Shown here piece by piece: positions 33,590 through 45,759 of a stretch of DNA of 64,000 nucleotides. Both the position numbers and the translations under genes were made by a program. Under the pieces are notes generated by a model. The model did not search any database and was not told the DNA's origin. It worked only from the letters and a program-made list of their open reading frames with translations. Each line of letters begins with the position of its first letter. Within the stretch, counting starts at the first letter, position 1. The DNA is taken from positions 119,978,384 to 120,042,383 of the forward strand of contig NC_133391.1 in assembly GCF_047511655.1 (NCBI RefSeq). The letters run 5' to 3'. Origin of the DNA: Castor canadensis. Taxonomy: Eukaryota; Chordata; Mammalia; Rodentia; Castoridae.

Positions 33590-33777
33590 TTAGTACTAAG
33601 GTTTGAACTCAGGGCCTGCACCTTGAGCAACTCCACCAGCCCTTTTTTTTATGATGGGTTTTTTTTGAGATAGGGTCTCACAAACACTTTGCCCAGGCAG
33701 GCTTTGAACCACCGTCCTCTGGATCTCTACCTCCTGAGTAGCTAGGATTACAGGTGTGAGCCACCATCGCCTGACTG
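33590..33777 (-). mobile_element. Composite 7SL-ID SINE
   Basis: Reverse order: AAGGTTTGAACTCAGGGCCTG (ID part), a T-rich linker with TGATGGG, GAGATAGGGTCTCACAAAC and CTGAGTAGCTAGGATTACAG (7SL-like part). Confidence 0.9.
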
Positions 33778-33784
33778 TGTGTGG

Positions 33785-33898
33785 TGTTTTGAGACAGGAT
33801 CTCACTATGTACCCAGGGTGGCCTCAAACTCCCCATCTACCCGCCTCAGCCTCCCAAATTCTGGGATGTCAGGCACATACCACCATACCAGGCTGGTG
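33785..33898 (-). mobile_element. B1/Alu-like SINE
   Basis: TTTGAGACAGGATCTCACTATG, CTCAGCCTCCCAAATTCTGG, CACATACCACCATACCAGGC. It lies directly next to the composite SINE. Confidence 0.85.
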
Positions 33899-33899
33899 C

Positions 33900-36380
33900 C
33901 TCACCTTTCTGAAAGCGTAAGATAAGAAAGGATTCCAATTATGTTTTCATAGAAAACGCTGAGTTTATGTTAAAAAGCTACTTATCAAAAATGGATAAGC
34001 AAACTTAAGATTCATAAGATATGATTCATTTGTGGTTATTTGGCCTATGTTCTATCCTCCAGGAGTTTTGTGTCCCTGGGTCTATCATAAGCCATATCAA
34101 TTAGCATTACCTCTTTAATTAATTATTTTCATTGTGAAATTCTGTGAAGTTTGCTATAAGCTTGGAATTCACATTTCCTTTTATCATAGACTGATTTATT
34201 TCTTTCTCACTTTTTCTAAGTGGGTTATTTTTTTTCCATATACTTACATTTTATTGAATTTGTTAATGTTACAGAGTTCTTGCACTGCCAAACTATGCCT
34301 GAGAATCCAAAGAAAGAAATGGTACAATGGACAGCCTCATCCACCCATCATACAGTATATTAAAACTTGATTCATGTGCATTTTGATAATTTCACAATCT
34401 TTTAAAAAATAGTATACTAAGAGTTGGATTTAAATCTGCTGCAGGTCTTCAGATTTCCAGTACAGTATGCCATTAAATAACTCTAAGTGGGTTATTTTAA
34501 ACTAAAATATATAGCAATAGAAAACAACTAGTTTGTGGGAAACACCTCTGCAGATATTGTTACTAATTTGTTGTCTGTTGTTAGACTTAGAAGTCCTGAC
34601 CCTTATCAGTGACTGACAGGATAGCTCTGGATAGCAGACAGGCAAGAGAGAAATGGAAACAAGGAGGAAAATGGCTAGACCTAATATAATTGGGTTGCAC
34701 AGGGAAGACAAAATGTCTACATACTGTGCTCCTTCCTTAAGATGCTTTATTAAAATTTAAAGGTACAACTTGCTTTTCTCTGCCCTTAACCGGGCCTTGG
34801 AGGCACGTTTCTTTACTGTCTCCTTTGCTTCAACTAACTGGCTGGCTAATCCCAAAGGTCATTCAAAATAACTTCCAAATGTCACTGCACATACAGAAAA
34901 GAATGGTGTTGCGAGATTAAAGACTCAGGCTACCTCTGAGCAGAGCTGACCGAGCCTGGAGGGGGTCTTCCTGCCTTCACCCCTACCCATTCAAAGAGCT
35001 CAGAGGCCTATGTGTCTCTCAAACTACTTCAGAGACTAGGGATTATGGTTAGGGTTAGAGATAAGGATGAACCAAGCAATGTCCTAAAGTGACACAGGCT
35101 GAGGCGACTTCCCCTCTTCCTCTGCAATCAGACTGTGATGCTCTTCCTGCTTCCTGAAGCCACAACCTGCAGCCCTGGTCAGACACTGAGGAGCCCTTTC
35201 TTACCTGCATCCCACAGCAGCTCTGTGGGGTGACTGCTGATTTGCACTCTTTTCCACATGAAGACAAGGAAGCTTAGGTTGAGACTACAAAACCAGGCCA
35301 GCTGGCTCCAGGCCCAATACCAAGGATGCCTCTGTCCACAGGGTACCCAGCATCACTACAGTGCATTCGGTAGACTAGTAGGGGGCTAGACGGCCAAGGA
35401 AAAAGTTCCCCATCAGTCCTTGTCCTCCACCCTCTGAGTCTGGAGAAGTGAAGATTTCGGAAGTCAGTCCAGGCCTGCCTTCAGGGCTGCCATCTGGGTC
35501 CTCAGAGCCCACCTGAAGCAGAAAGGGATGAAACCTGAATTTGCAAATGCCTCTTTAGGCTTCTGAAATCTGAGATATGTCTGTGCAAGGAAGGTCATAA
35601 AGCCTGTTCCTAGAGACAGACGTGACACCAGATGATCCTCATGCTTGGGTATTGAACTTGTTTCCTCCAAACCAGGACTTGTACTATTGCCCCACTCCCT
35701 ACCCCCCACCAGTGAAACCTCTCTTCTCTTCCTCCCTCTGTCCCTGTTCTTTCTCCTCCTCTAACTTGACATTTTGAAATATTCTATTGCTTGTCTAAAA
35801 CATAGTCACATCACCCAATAATTCCTTGAGCTATTTGATATACAGACAAATAGTTCTTGGCTCAGTAATAAGACTTATTATGTCAGTCTGAAAAAAAAAG
35901 CCCTATTTCAACACTTGCTGCCCCCACAAATCACCAGTCTTTCAAGTCTGCACCAAATGTCTATGATTAAATGTCCATTGAATAAATAAAATTCTTTAAC
36001 TTTTTCTAATTGAAGCAATAAAAATTGTTCATGTTGACATCATACCTGTAAATCTTTTTTTTTCCTCTGTTTGTCTTTAGACATATCACATTCAGCTAAA
36101 CGCTCAATGTGGATTCATTTACACAGTGAAGAGACTTTAATGTCTCCCTTGCCAAGACCCCTTGGAATGACTACTGTCTCTCAGGGACAATGAGAAAAAG
36201 TTCTTTGAGGAATTTTTCCATTAGCCATAGATCATCCCCATCCTCAAAATTTATGACTGTGCTAGTGGGAGAAGCATAACATAGTGCTCCAGCATCAAGT
36301 GAGCCTATATTCAATCCCAAACCATCAATTCCTCACTCTCACACACACACAAAGAGCCATGGATATGGATGAAGATGACT
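33900..36380. other. 2.5 kb interval without recognised gene
   Basis: Mostly unique-looking DNA. Small frames (for example 35709-35464 and 35267-35055 on the minus strand) have no start context, splice or family support. Confidence 0.4.
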
Positions 36381-36394
36381 GCATTATTTTAAAA

Positions 36395-36500
36395 AGAAAA
36401 ACACAAGAAACAACCTAAATGTCCATCCCTATGGAAATGTATGAATATGGTTATACACTGTTAAAAGTAGTGATCTAGATAATAACAACTGAATGCTCAC
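36395..36500 (+). repeat. Old L1 fragment
   Basis: AAACAACCTAAATGTCCATC followed by GAATATGGTTATACACTG matches the conserved ORF2/3' segment of old mammalian L1s. Confidence 0.55.
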
Positions 36501-36689
36501 AACCAGACACATTTCTGTTCCACAGCTAGTGCTTTGAGTCCACCCCTATGCGGCAAGGTTGGCCACCCTGCTTGAGAACACAAGAGGAATTCCAAGGAAA
36601 TGAACATCAGCTGTGATACATCTTTATATCAGAGATGGACAGCCAGGGGCATCTTTAATAACAACAAACAGCAGTTACTTGAGTTCTTC

Positions 36690-36850
36690 CTGTGGCAGCC
36701 ATGGTTTCCATGCTTCAACTCAACTAATCCTTCTAACCAACCAATAAAGTAGACACTACTAGAATCCACATTTCACAGATAAAGTACAGAGCAGACATCA
36801 CACCAAGGGTAATGATATGGTTGGAATTCAACCCCGACAGTCTGGCTCCG
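36690..36850 (-). repeat. MIR SINE
   Basis: Reverse MIR: CATTTCACAGATAAAGTACAG, GGAATTCAACCCCGACAGTC, TGGCTCCGGATCCTATGATC. Confidence 0.75.
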
Positions 36851-37142
36851 GATCCTATGATCTTAAATAATACGGACAGATGTCAAATACAGTAAGTGGG
36901 AAAAGAGCAGGATGTAGAATTTTATGTAAGACATCATCTATGGAAACTCTAAGAGCACGCAGAGATTATAATACCATCAATCGACTACGAACTCACAAAT
37001 GTATGGTGCAAAAGCACTTTGAAGTGGACTGGAAAAAACTATATCTTACTCCTGAAAATGGTTCTTTGGAGAAAAAAGGGAAGGGAGGTAATAAAAGAGA
37101 ATTAACTCTCTGTCTAATGTTTTATCTCTTTAAAAAGAAAAG

Positions 37143-37267
37143 CTGGCTGAGCGTGGTGATATATGCCTGTAGTCCGAACTATTCTGGAGGCTAAGGTAGG
37201 AGCATCACTTGAACCCAGGAGTTTGAGATCAGCCTGGCCAAAACAGTGAGACTCTCATCTCAAAAAA
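37143..37267 (+). mobile_element. Alu/B1-like monomer SINE
   Basis: GGCTGAGCGTGGTGATATATG, CTATTCTGGAGGCTAAGG, TTGAACCCAGGAGTTTGAG and ATCAGCCTGGCCAAAAC, with a short A tail. It resembles a 7SL-derived monomer more than the composite copies do. Confidence 0.8.
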
Positions 37268-37742
37268 GCTAACGCTAAAAAACAAATTTCTAACACAATG
37301 AATTATTAGAAATACAGGAGTTCTTTCCATTTTTCCTTGGATTTTTCTCAATTTTTTAATTCTCAAAATAAAAAAAGTAAAAATAAAAACAAACTGGAAA
37401 AAAATGCCATGAATTCTAGCTGCTCTGTTTAATAACTTGCATCTTGAGTAAGTGACTATTGTGTATATAATTTCTGTTAATTAAAAATTATTTCTTTTAA
37501 AAAGAACACTGATGTTTACATCTTGTATATTGTGTCATTTTATCAGTGAATGACAACTGCTTCTATAACTGTTGAGACTTCGGAATCAAACTTTCTTAGG
37601 TTTTACTTTCATCTCTGCTACATATTGCAATGAGAGCTTGAACTAAGCTATATATTTTAATAGTGTGAAAAGATTAAAAGGAAAAGCAAAATAGGCTAAA
37701 ACAAAAAAAAATTAGACTTTATGATAAAAATTATTCAGGTTA

Positions 37743-37955
37743 GGGCCAGGCATGGTGGTGCACACCTGTAATCCCAACTACTTGGGAGGCAGAGATAGGA
37801 TGATCACAGTCCTAGGCCAGGCCCCAGGCAAAAGTGAAAGACTATCTGAAAAACAAACTAAAAGCAAAAGGACTGGGGGCGTGGCTCAAATGGTGGCATG
37901 CCTGCCTAGCATGAGGCCCAAACTTCAATCCCCAGTACCACAAAAAGCAGGGGAG
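37743..37955 (+). mobile_element. Composite SINE (second 7SL-like unit plus ID-like unit)
   Basis: GGCCAGGCATGGTGGTGCAC, GACTATCTGAAAAACAAAC linker, then GGGGGCGTGGCTCAAATGG and CAATCCCCAGTACCAC. It looks like the trimeric SINE lacking its first unit. Confidence 0.85.
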
Positions 37956-38065
37956 GGAATGGGAATATAATGAGGGTGAACTTATTTGAAGTACACTGTC
38001 CGGATGGATGGAATTATCACAGTGAAATCCTCTTATAGTACTAAAGCATGCTAATTCAAAAATCA
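37955..38065 (+). repeat. Old rodent L1 3' UTR end
   Basis: ATAATGAGGGTGAACTTATTTG, ATCACAGTGAAATCCTC and CATGCTAATTCAAAAA fit the last bases of older rodent L1 3' UTRs. Confidence 0.45.
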
Positions 38066-39650
38066 AATAATTTAAACTTATACAGGTTCAGTTTAGAAAC
38101 TTCAGAAAACTCCAAAAGTACACTTCAGTGATATGCCACTGCTTACATTCCCAGGCCCTGCAGATAAATACAAATACATAATTTTTATAGAGAAATCATT
38201 ATGCTGTATATCTGGTCCCATTACTGTTTTCCACACAATGTACAGCAAATGTCTTTAAATATACTCACACATTATCTTAAACAGTTGCACGTACAGGATT
38301 TTATCCTGTGGATGTACATAACTATATCCTACTGTGTTTGCCCTTTCTCAGAAGATAAGGTGAAATAAAGAACTTCAGGAAAAAAGAAAAACCTGAACTT
38401 GTTGCTAGCAGACTTATATTACCAAATCATGTGAAAGAAAGTTCTTCTGGCTGAGGAGAAATTATTCCAGATCTCAGATCCACGCAAACGAATAAAGAGC
38501 ATTGGACCATATACGTGGGTAAACATAAATCCTCGTTTATTGTTATTCTACACTTTTTTTTTTGCAATTTGCAATTTAAACCATAATAATGATGTACTGA
38601 GGAGTTTGTAGCAAATGTAAACAGTATAATAATAAAAGCAAAAATGGCAGAAAAAGGGGAAGCCAACTGTGGAAAAGTTTTTATACTATTCTTAAAGCAA
38701 TATGTTATTATTTGAAGGAGAGTGTGGCAAGAGATGCATTGTAATTACTAAGTCGTTAAATAAAATGTGAAGTAATACAATAAACCCATTGCCCAGAGCA
38801 AAAACTAGTACTTGCAGAAAGGAAAGACCCTTTAGAGATATGCACTCAGATTTCGGCAGGATTTTCACCTGCTGCTGTTCCAGACATAAACATATCCTCT
38901 AATCATTTGACCCTGGTCTAATTCTTTGGCCTCATCTTTCTACTCAAACTGGAGGCAGCCAAACCCATTTAAAGAAACTCATGAAGAAACCGGACACACA
39001 CAAACAACGTGGAGTTCCAGGAGGAGAACTGAACTTTATGACACCCACGTGTCTTCATCATAAGCACACGACCTACCCAGTGACATTCAGCACCTCAAGC
39101 TTTGATACCCATCACCTTTATCTCCATTTATCAACAATGACAAGGTATTTTTAGATCCATTTTTACTATAGCTTGATAAACCAATAACCAAAGGAAACAT
39201 GCTAGCAATTTCAGTACCAAGGGACTGATTTTTTCCTGAGGCTCAGCTCTTTTTGCATTCATGTGTCCTTAGAGACACACCTAGTGGCTTGGGCTTTGGT
39301 GAGCCATTCAGGGATGTGCCAGCACACATCAGAGCTCCAGTGACGGAAATCAAACAGCCTCTCTGAATCATTCCATCCCTGTCACTTGGATCCAGGCAGA
39401 GGGCTGAGTCTGTGACAAGTCCCCATGTTCATGAGGTGCACCCGTCACTGCATGGCTTTGGCAGCTAGGATTTTTCAAGTCGACCTCAAATCTCAAAATA
39501 TGTATGCAGGCTATTAGCCTAGACCCATCACAGATGCCCCTGGTGGCTTTGGGAAAGCTACCTGAACTCAATCACCTAGTAATTCATAAGTTGCAAACAG
39601 CTGACACATAGGGTTTAGTATGTATCCTGCGTGGGTGCAAAGTGGTTATA
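38066..39650. other. Interval without recognised gene
   Basis: AT-rich unique-looking DNA; no exon or assigned repeat. Confidence 0.4.
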
Positions 39651-39654
39651 CATA

Positions 39655-39800
39655 ATACATATAGGAAATCTATAGCAGGGGAAGAGGCATAAAGGAGAAT
39701 GATGGAGGGGGTAACTTCAACTATATTATAAGAACTTTTATAAATATCACAGTGTAGCCCCAGTGCAACAATATGGTAACAAAAATAAATTAAAAATTAA
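39655..39800 (+). repeat. Old rodent L1 3' UTR end
   Basis: GAGAATGATGGAGGGGGTAAC, AAATATCACAGTGTAGCCCC, GTGCAACAATATGGTAAC and an A-rich end. Confidence 0.45.
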
Positions 39801-39834
39801 AATCTGTAACAATATATAATACATTCACATAATA

Positions 39835-39975
39835 TACTCACTTAGTCTTCACAACAGAAACAGAAGTTGGAGCTGGGATTTTGGGTAATTTGCCCTAAAA
39901 TTACAACACTACCAAGTGAAAGAGCTAGGGCTTCACACACAAGACTTGCTCCAGCTCTTCACCTGAACACCATAT
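39835..39975 (-). repeat. MIR SINE
   Basis: TCTTCACAACAGAAACAG, TTTGCCCTAAAATTACAAC, AGTGAAAGAGCTAGGGC: reverse MIR, diverged. Confidence 0.55.
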
Positions 39976-40048
39976 GGCCTCTGGTGGAAGAATGATCAGA
40001 AATTTCAATGTCACAAAATCAAGTCACTTTTAGCAACAATTTCACCGT

Positions 40049-40585
40049 GATTGTGTTAGTCACCTTTCCATCACTGTGAGAAAATAATAGAGAAACAATT
40101 TTTTTTTTTGCAATGCTAGGATTGAAGTCAGAGCCTTGCACACGCCAGGCAAATATTCTACCTCTGAGCTACATTTCCAGCTGAAGAAACAATTTAAAAG
40201 GAGGAAAGACGTGTCTTGGCTCGTGGTTTCACAGGGTGCAGTCCATGGCTACTTAGCTCCATTGTAGAATTCTCGTCCACGGTAAGGCAGAACATCATGG
40301 CAGGAAGCACAGAGGTGGGGTGGAGGGGCTGGGGACAAGCTACACCCGCCAAAGGCAAGCCTCCATGGACCCCCTCCCTTCAACTATCTCCCACCCCCTC
40401 AGTTTTCATCTCCTCCCAATAGCCCATCATATTGTGAGACCATCAATGGATTAATCCATCAGTGAGGTCAGCACCCTGTGATCCAATCACTTCTCAAAAA
40501 TCCCACGTCTGCACATTGCTGCCTTGGAAACCAAGCCTTCAACACATGAACCCGTGGGAGATATTTCGGATTCAAGTAATAACAG
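40049..40585 (+). mobile_element. ERVL-MaLR solitary LTR, interrupted by a SINE
   Basis: TGTGTTAGTCACCTTTCCATC start, GGAGGAAAGACGTGTCTTGG, TTTCACAGGGTGCAGTCC, GGCAGAACATCATGGCAGG, CACTTCTC..., CCTTCAACACATGAACCC and a 3' end near TAATAACAG follow the MST/MLT/ORR1 LTR order. No internal sequence. The SINE at 40102-40184 lies inside it. Confidence 0.75.
40102..40184 (-). mobile_element. ID SINE inserted in the MaLR LTR
   Basis: T run, AGGATTGAAGTCAGAGCCTTG, ACGCCAGGCAAATATTCTACC, flanked by the 11-bp duplication AGAAACAATTT at 40091-40101 and 40185-40195. Confidence 0.92.
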
Positions 40586-40589
40586 TAGC

Positions 40590-42410
40590 AATAGACAGAA
40601 CCAGGCTTTGACTGAAAGCCAAATAAACTAGGATATATTATCTCCACCCCCTTTACACATTAATAAAGTGACAGAAAGGACCACAAAAGGAATAAGCCAA
40701 CAAAAACAAAGAGTATGGAAAGGAGGCTGTCCATGAATGTACAAAAGAACTTATCAAGGTAGAAAACACCAGAAAGGTTGTTGACACATGAAGTAGGGTA
40801 GAGGGAGTCACAGTCTATATACAGAGCTCTTGACAAGCCACCAAGCTTGGGGTTTCCCAAAAGCAGACTTCAAGACAAACACACATACACAGGTAGTTTA
40901 TTTCCTTTAAAGGGGAATGAGGGAGTAGGCAAAGTGAGATGGGAAGGAAGGAGAAAAAGGCCAACTGAGTAATATTAATATGAAGATTCCTGATACTGGT
41001 AAAGAGAGCTCAGCTCCACTGGAGCATTAGAACTCATTTCAGAATTGTCTCACTGTGAGACCAGGAAGCTGGACTATTTATCCAACAGCTTCCATCCCTC
41101 ACTGGCTGAGGTTCCCCAGATGCATGAAATCCCCAGGGCTTCCAGGTTGCCCTGCATGCTGAGCAAAGCCCTCAGCCCACCAGGCCCAGGAGAAAGCCTC
41201 TAAACAGAGAAGCTGGGTGCCGGGTAGATGCCTGAGATAGGAAGCTATCAGTGAACACAGAACTGTGACTGGGGCCTGTGCAGAGGTGGGCTATGGAGAT
41301 ATGGGACCAGGCACAACAGCCTCTGCTACAATAGGCTCCAAACTCAGTGACTGGAATGGGGAAGGATGACCAGGAGATGTGGGCCATGAATCCCGGAAAT
41401 TCAGTTCACAAGCAAGCACTGTCCTAAAGCTCCATGCATGGCAGACTGTGGCGTGATGATTGCCCTCACTTGTTCTGTTACACATCCAACGTTGAAAGGC
41501 TACAATGAAAAGAGAGAAATCACATATTTGAACACATTTTCTCCAACATCCCCAAAGGCCTCCCAAGTATTGCACCTCCTTTTATTGATAGACAATGAAG
41601 TGCCCAAGAACCTGTCTTTTGCCTTGCAGGAGTTGTCTGAACTGAATCCCAAGAAACTTCACAGAGGAGACAGACCTTTAACCTTGCGTGGGATTTCTCT
41701 CCCACCCTCTGATTCACATGTTTTCTTAAGTTCTTGCTACTCGCTGTTCATCAGGTCTAATTAACACAGTCATCAAAACTGTGGTCCATTGCACTGTTGT
41801 GTGAAATATCAAAATGTCTAAGGCTTTCAAGGACTGTATTACAACAGAACAGGACAGGTGATACGGTTCTGAGGAGCCTGAAAATACACTGCTGGTTCTG
41901 CCAGGTGAAAGCAAATTGCTTCTGGTGATGCTTGCAAATTACTAAAGTGAAAAGAGCACTTTTTGGGTCAATGTCTGAATGCCAGGAGCCAGAAGCTGTA
42001 TTAATTTGCTTGTGAAAGAGCAGGTGAAACTGAAGTTGAGTTTACAATCATTCACTGTCATTCTGCCTCTGCCAAGGCCAAACAGGCAAGTTAGACGGGG
42101 ATGTGATAAGTATCAACTTCTCTCATCGTTTCTGTCTTCAATTTTCCACAGTACTAGCTATTTCCTCCCATGTCGGGCTTTCTAATAGTCTCCCTAGTTA
42201 CGGATCTGGTGACAACAAGTGGCAGTTGGATAAGTGTTTGAGGACAATATGCATCCTCTAAAGGGCAAATGCCCCAAGTAAGATTATTACAGAGTCTGCA
42301 AGGTTGAGCAAGGCTAGTCTACAGAGGGCTGTCTGCTTCACCAAGGGGTGTTCACAGGGACAAAGGATTCAAGATTCTGAACTTATCTGAGTCTGTCAGC
42401 TGTCCCCATT
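40590..42410. other. 1.8 kb interval without recognised gene
   Basis: A 108-codon frame on the plus strand (41438-41764) and others overlap it, with no homology I recognise. No repeat assigned. Confidence 0.4.
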
Positions 42411-42417
42411 CCACATC

Positions 42418-42514
42418 TTTTTTTTTTTTTTTTTTTTTGGTAGCACTGGGGTTTGAATTCAGGTCCTCATGATTGCTAGGCAGGTGCTGTTACTGCTTGA
42501 GTCACTGTGCCACC
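42418..42514 (-). mobile_element. ID-like SINE
   Basis: 20-base T run, then CACTGGGGTTTGAATTCAGG, ATTGCTAGGCAGGTGCTG and GAGTCACTGTGCCACCC. Confidence 0.9.
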
Positions 42515-43845
42515 CTCCTTCCATAGCTTAAGGTCCCATTCCTTCTCAGCCCATGTCCCAGTTCTCACAGACATGGCGAGGCTATGAATGCTGTTAAATT
42601 TTGTGTTTCCTTTTCAGCAAGATTGGCTCCACGGCTATAAGAAGTGAGACTATTTTAGAAGTTCTCTAGTTTATGAGCTCTCTGGTTCTCTATGACTAGA
42701 ACTGAGAACTTAAACATCTTAAGCTTGTCATTTTCTTTCTCTAAGTGCTCCAAGAAGACTCCATCCCAGTGCACTGCTTTTGACAGTCATCACTGCTGAC
42801 ACAATGGTCAAGTTACTTATTTTCTACAGGCACGTGCTCTTGTAGACATTTCATTACAATTGCCCCCATGTGACATCATTTAGAGACTGAATTTGACACC
42901 AAATGCGTTTCAACACCAAACTAAGCCCACCACCACAAAAAAGCTTTCAGATTTCACAGCTTTATAAAATTTTTTAAAGTACAGGTAAAAGATTATGAAT
43001 CTATGATAATGTATATAAAGGGGACTGATTGAGCTAAAATTTTAATTTATTATAGCAATAGTTAAATAGATAATTCCTAAAATTAAAAAGCAATGAAATA
43101 TTAATGTAAGTATTTATATATTGATATGGTGATCACCAGAAGAATACAAGAAACAATAAATGAGATTGCCCCTGTGGATAAGGAACAGGTAAGAAAGGAG
43201 ATTGTTATGATCCTTATTTATTTCTTAACACCCTATACCTCCCCTCATTTTGCCATCTCAACTTACAAATGACAACTCTCAGATTTTGGAAACATCTGTT
43301 CCATCTCCCATAGTCCTTTCTCTCTAAGCTAAATTAGAACTACATCCTTTGACATCTTCTAAACTCGTGCTTTTCACTGGTCTAGATCAGTGATACCCAA
43401 AATAATATGAGTAGATAGGCACTAAAATCACCAGAAAATATCCAGGGGGAATCTGTACTTTTGGCATTCGCCCTAAATTCAGTCAAGATCCAGTTATCAG
43501 AATTCAGAGTCACTATCCTCATGTGTCTTCTAGTTTACTCTTCATGGAATCTGGTTTATAGAGCTGAAGACAATGCTCAGCCCAACAAATAGGGAATATT
43601 ATGGCCCATGAACGGACTCTTTTTAAAAATTAGTGCAGTCTAAAATATGGATCGCTCTTTTAGGAGTCTCACCACACTGTCAGGCTTGTTGATAACCAAA
43701 ATTCTGGGATTTTTTTTCCATATTTACTATTACAAAACTGTTATTTCCCCAGTTCTATATATAAACTCTTTGTTTCCTGAATTTAGATGTAGAAGTCTGT
43801 ATTCATTACTCTTAGTTTTCATCTTGTTTTAAGACTTGATTTAAT
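42515..43845. other. Interval without recognised gene
   Basis: AT-rich; a possible MER5-like scrap at about 43380-43490. No exon seen. Confidence 0.35.
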
Positions 43846-44290
43846 TTGTCAAGAGCTTTGAATTTTATTCCATACTTTATTGGGAGACAGTGAGTGGGCT
43901 GGGAAAGGCAAGGCTCTGTTACAGTCAGACATGTGGGCAGAATCAGATTTGTTTGAGACAAATGGCTATGTGGAAGATTTTGTCCTTTAAGAGGCCAGCA
44001 CAATGCCTGACAAGAAATGTTCATACTATATATTTGTTGAATGAATTAGTGAAATAATGACTGATGGCGAATAATCAAAGAGACTGGGCAGGGACTCTGA
44101 TACTGATCCAAGTATCCATGAAGGCCAAACTGAGGCTGGTTCTAAGCTATAGAAGGAGGATTTAGGGGGCCTTTGATAGATAGAATTAGATTTATTGGAC
44201 AATTGGATATCTGGGGAAAGAATGACAATGACACCCATGTTTCTAGACTGAGCAACTAGGAGGATGTAGTTGCTAAGAGCAGAATAAATG
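43845..44290 (+). repeat. Ancient dispersed repeat, family unassigned
   Basis: CAGAATCAGATTTGTTTGAGAC, AATTGGATATCTGGGGAAAG, CACCCATGTTTCTAGACTGAG and CAACTAGGAGGATG belong to a common old mammalian interspersed repeat that I cannot name. The 51.0-51.8 kb segment appears to be another copy. Confidence 0.5.
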
Positions 44291-44319
44291 CACACACCCA
44301 CGAATGTATTCAATCAAAG

Positions 44320-44660
44320 GCAACCCCTGGATGAATGTTACCGACATCATGGGAAATGAAGTAAGCCCGACATGAAAGGACAAATTCTACATGATTCCAC
44401 TTATCTGGGAGCTTTTACCTAGTAAGTCCACAAAGATAGAAAGAACAGTGGCTATCAGGGGCAAGGAGAAAGGGAAAAAAGAGGAGTTACTATTTCACGG
44501 GCACAGAGTTTCAGTTTGGGATGATGAGAAAGTTCTGGAAATAGATGATTGTGATGATTGCACAACAATGTGATGCACTTAACACCACTGAATTGTACTT
44601 AAAGATGGTTACAATGGTAAATTCTATGTTATGTATATTTTATCACAGTAAATAACAAAC
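44320..44660 (+). mobile_element. L1M-type LINE 3' end
   Basis: GGAAATGAAGTAAGCCCGAC, GATTCCACTTATCTGGG, GAGTTTCAGTTTGGGATG, GTTCTGGAAATAGATG, GCACAACAATGTGATGCAC and GAATTGTACTTAAAGATGG follow the old L1M 3' end closely. Confidence 0.9.
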
Positions 44661-45225
44661 CTCAAAAAATGGTGATCTCAAGTTATCTACCACCCATGTG
44701 GTGATGAATATTCCCTTTTTAAAAAGTCTAGTCATGGTCGGTTGCACACGAGGAACTGAGAGGAAATCCTCAGAGACCTAAGCCTCTGCTTAACCACTGA
44801 GAAGTCACAACACAGGCACCAGAGCAGAAAGAAATGACTCAGAACAGTCACGGGGAAAGAAAATGTCAGCACTGTCATGGCCCATTACATAAAAGATTTG
44901 TTTTTGCTCTGATCTTGTCTCTGTCCATCACCATGGCTAAATCTCATTAGAAACTTCCTAGCTCTTGGCACCTACTTTTCAGTAGTTGACCTGAAGTGAA
45001 GCAAAAAAAAAAAAAGATAAAGAAGTCAACAGAAGGCAAACTTTTATCTGGGCTGTGAGCTATACCTAGAAAATATCTATACAGTCTAAATGTAAGAGTG
45101 TACATTTATGGAAATGTCTCGAAGTGAACAGTTGCCCTATTTGTAATCTACTGATATGGCCTTCCCTTGGGAACTGGCCCTCAGCTTTGAGTGCAATGTG
45201 GAGTCACTGGAGACAGCTTTAAAAA
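44661..45225. other. Stretch with no recognised feature
   Basis: Unique-looking DNA with one poly(A) run; no exon or repeat recognised. Confidence 0.4.
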
Positions 45226-45350
45226 TCACTTAGCCTGACAAAAGTCTGACTTTTTCCACCTCAGAGTCCAGTGGGGCATCAGGGTTTTTCTTCCTAGAAG
45301 TTCCTTGGGTGATTCTCACTTGCAGTCTGGGCTGTGAATCACTGGCCTTA
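45225..45350 (+). repeat. MER5-like fragment
   Basis: GGGGCATCAGGG, AGTTCCTTGGGTGATTCTCAC and GTGAATCACTGGCCTT resemble a MER5A/B 3' half. Confidence 0.45.
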
Positions 45351-45519
45351 ACAAACGCATGCTGAGAAATTATGACAAAGTCACCCTACCCTGAAAACAG
45401 AAGGAGAAAAATATAGAATTATCTAACAAAACATATGTGAGTGATAATATCACCAAAGCAGAATTTTATTTTAGCATCCTAAAGTTTTAGAGCCAGGAAG
45501 GAATTTAGAGAGTATGCAA

Positions 45520-45695
45520 GCCAGTGCTTCTCAAAGTGTGGTCCCTGGACCAACAGTATTGACCAGAAACTGTTAGAAATGCTCATTCTAGGGCCCACTA
45601 CAGACCTCTGGCTGGTGTGCAGCCAGGAAGTCTGTGTATTAAGAAGCTTTCCAAGTGATTCCAATGCAAGCTGAAGTTTGAGAACCTTTATTCCA
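45520..45695 (+). mobile_element. MER5A-type hAT DNA transposon
   Basis: CAGTGCTTCTCAAAGTGTGG at the 5' end, CCTGGACCAACAGTATT, TGTTAGAAATGCTCATTC, AAGTGATTCCAATGCAAGC and AGTTTGAGAACC near the 3' end. Non-autonomous, no transposase. Confidence 0.9.
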
Positions 45696-45759
45696 AAGCA
45701 GTTATTGGGAGCTTTAAGTAATATCCCACTGCTCCCCAAAGATTCAGATTCAAGCATAT

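Noticed and set aside
33304-33673. Ser-Leu and Arg-Glu repeat frames
   Set aside because: Translation of the (CT)n microsatellite and flanking SINE.
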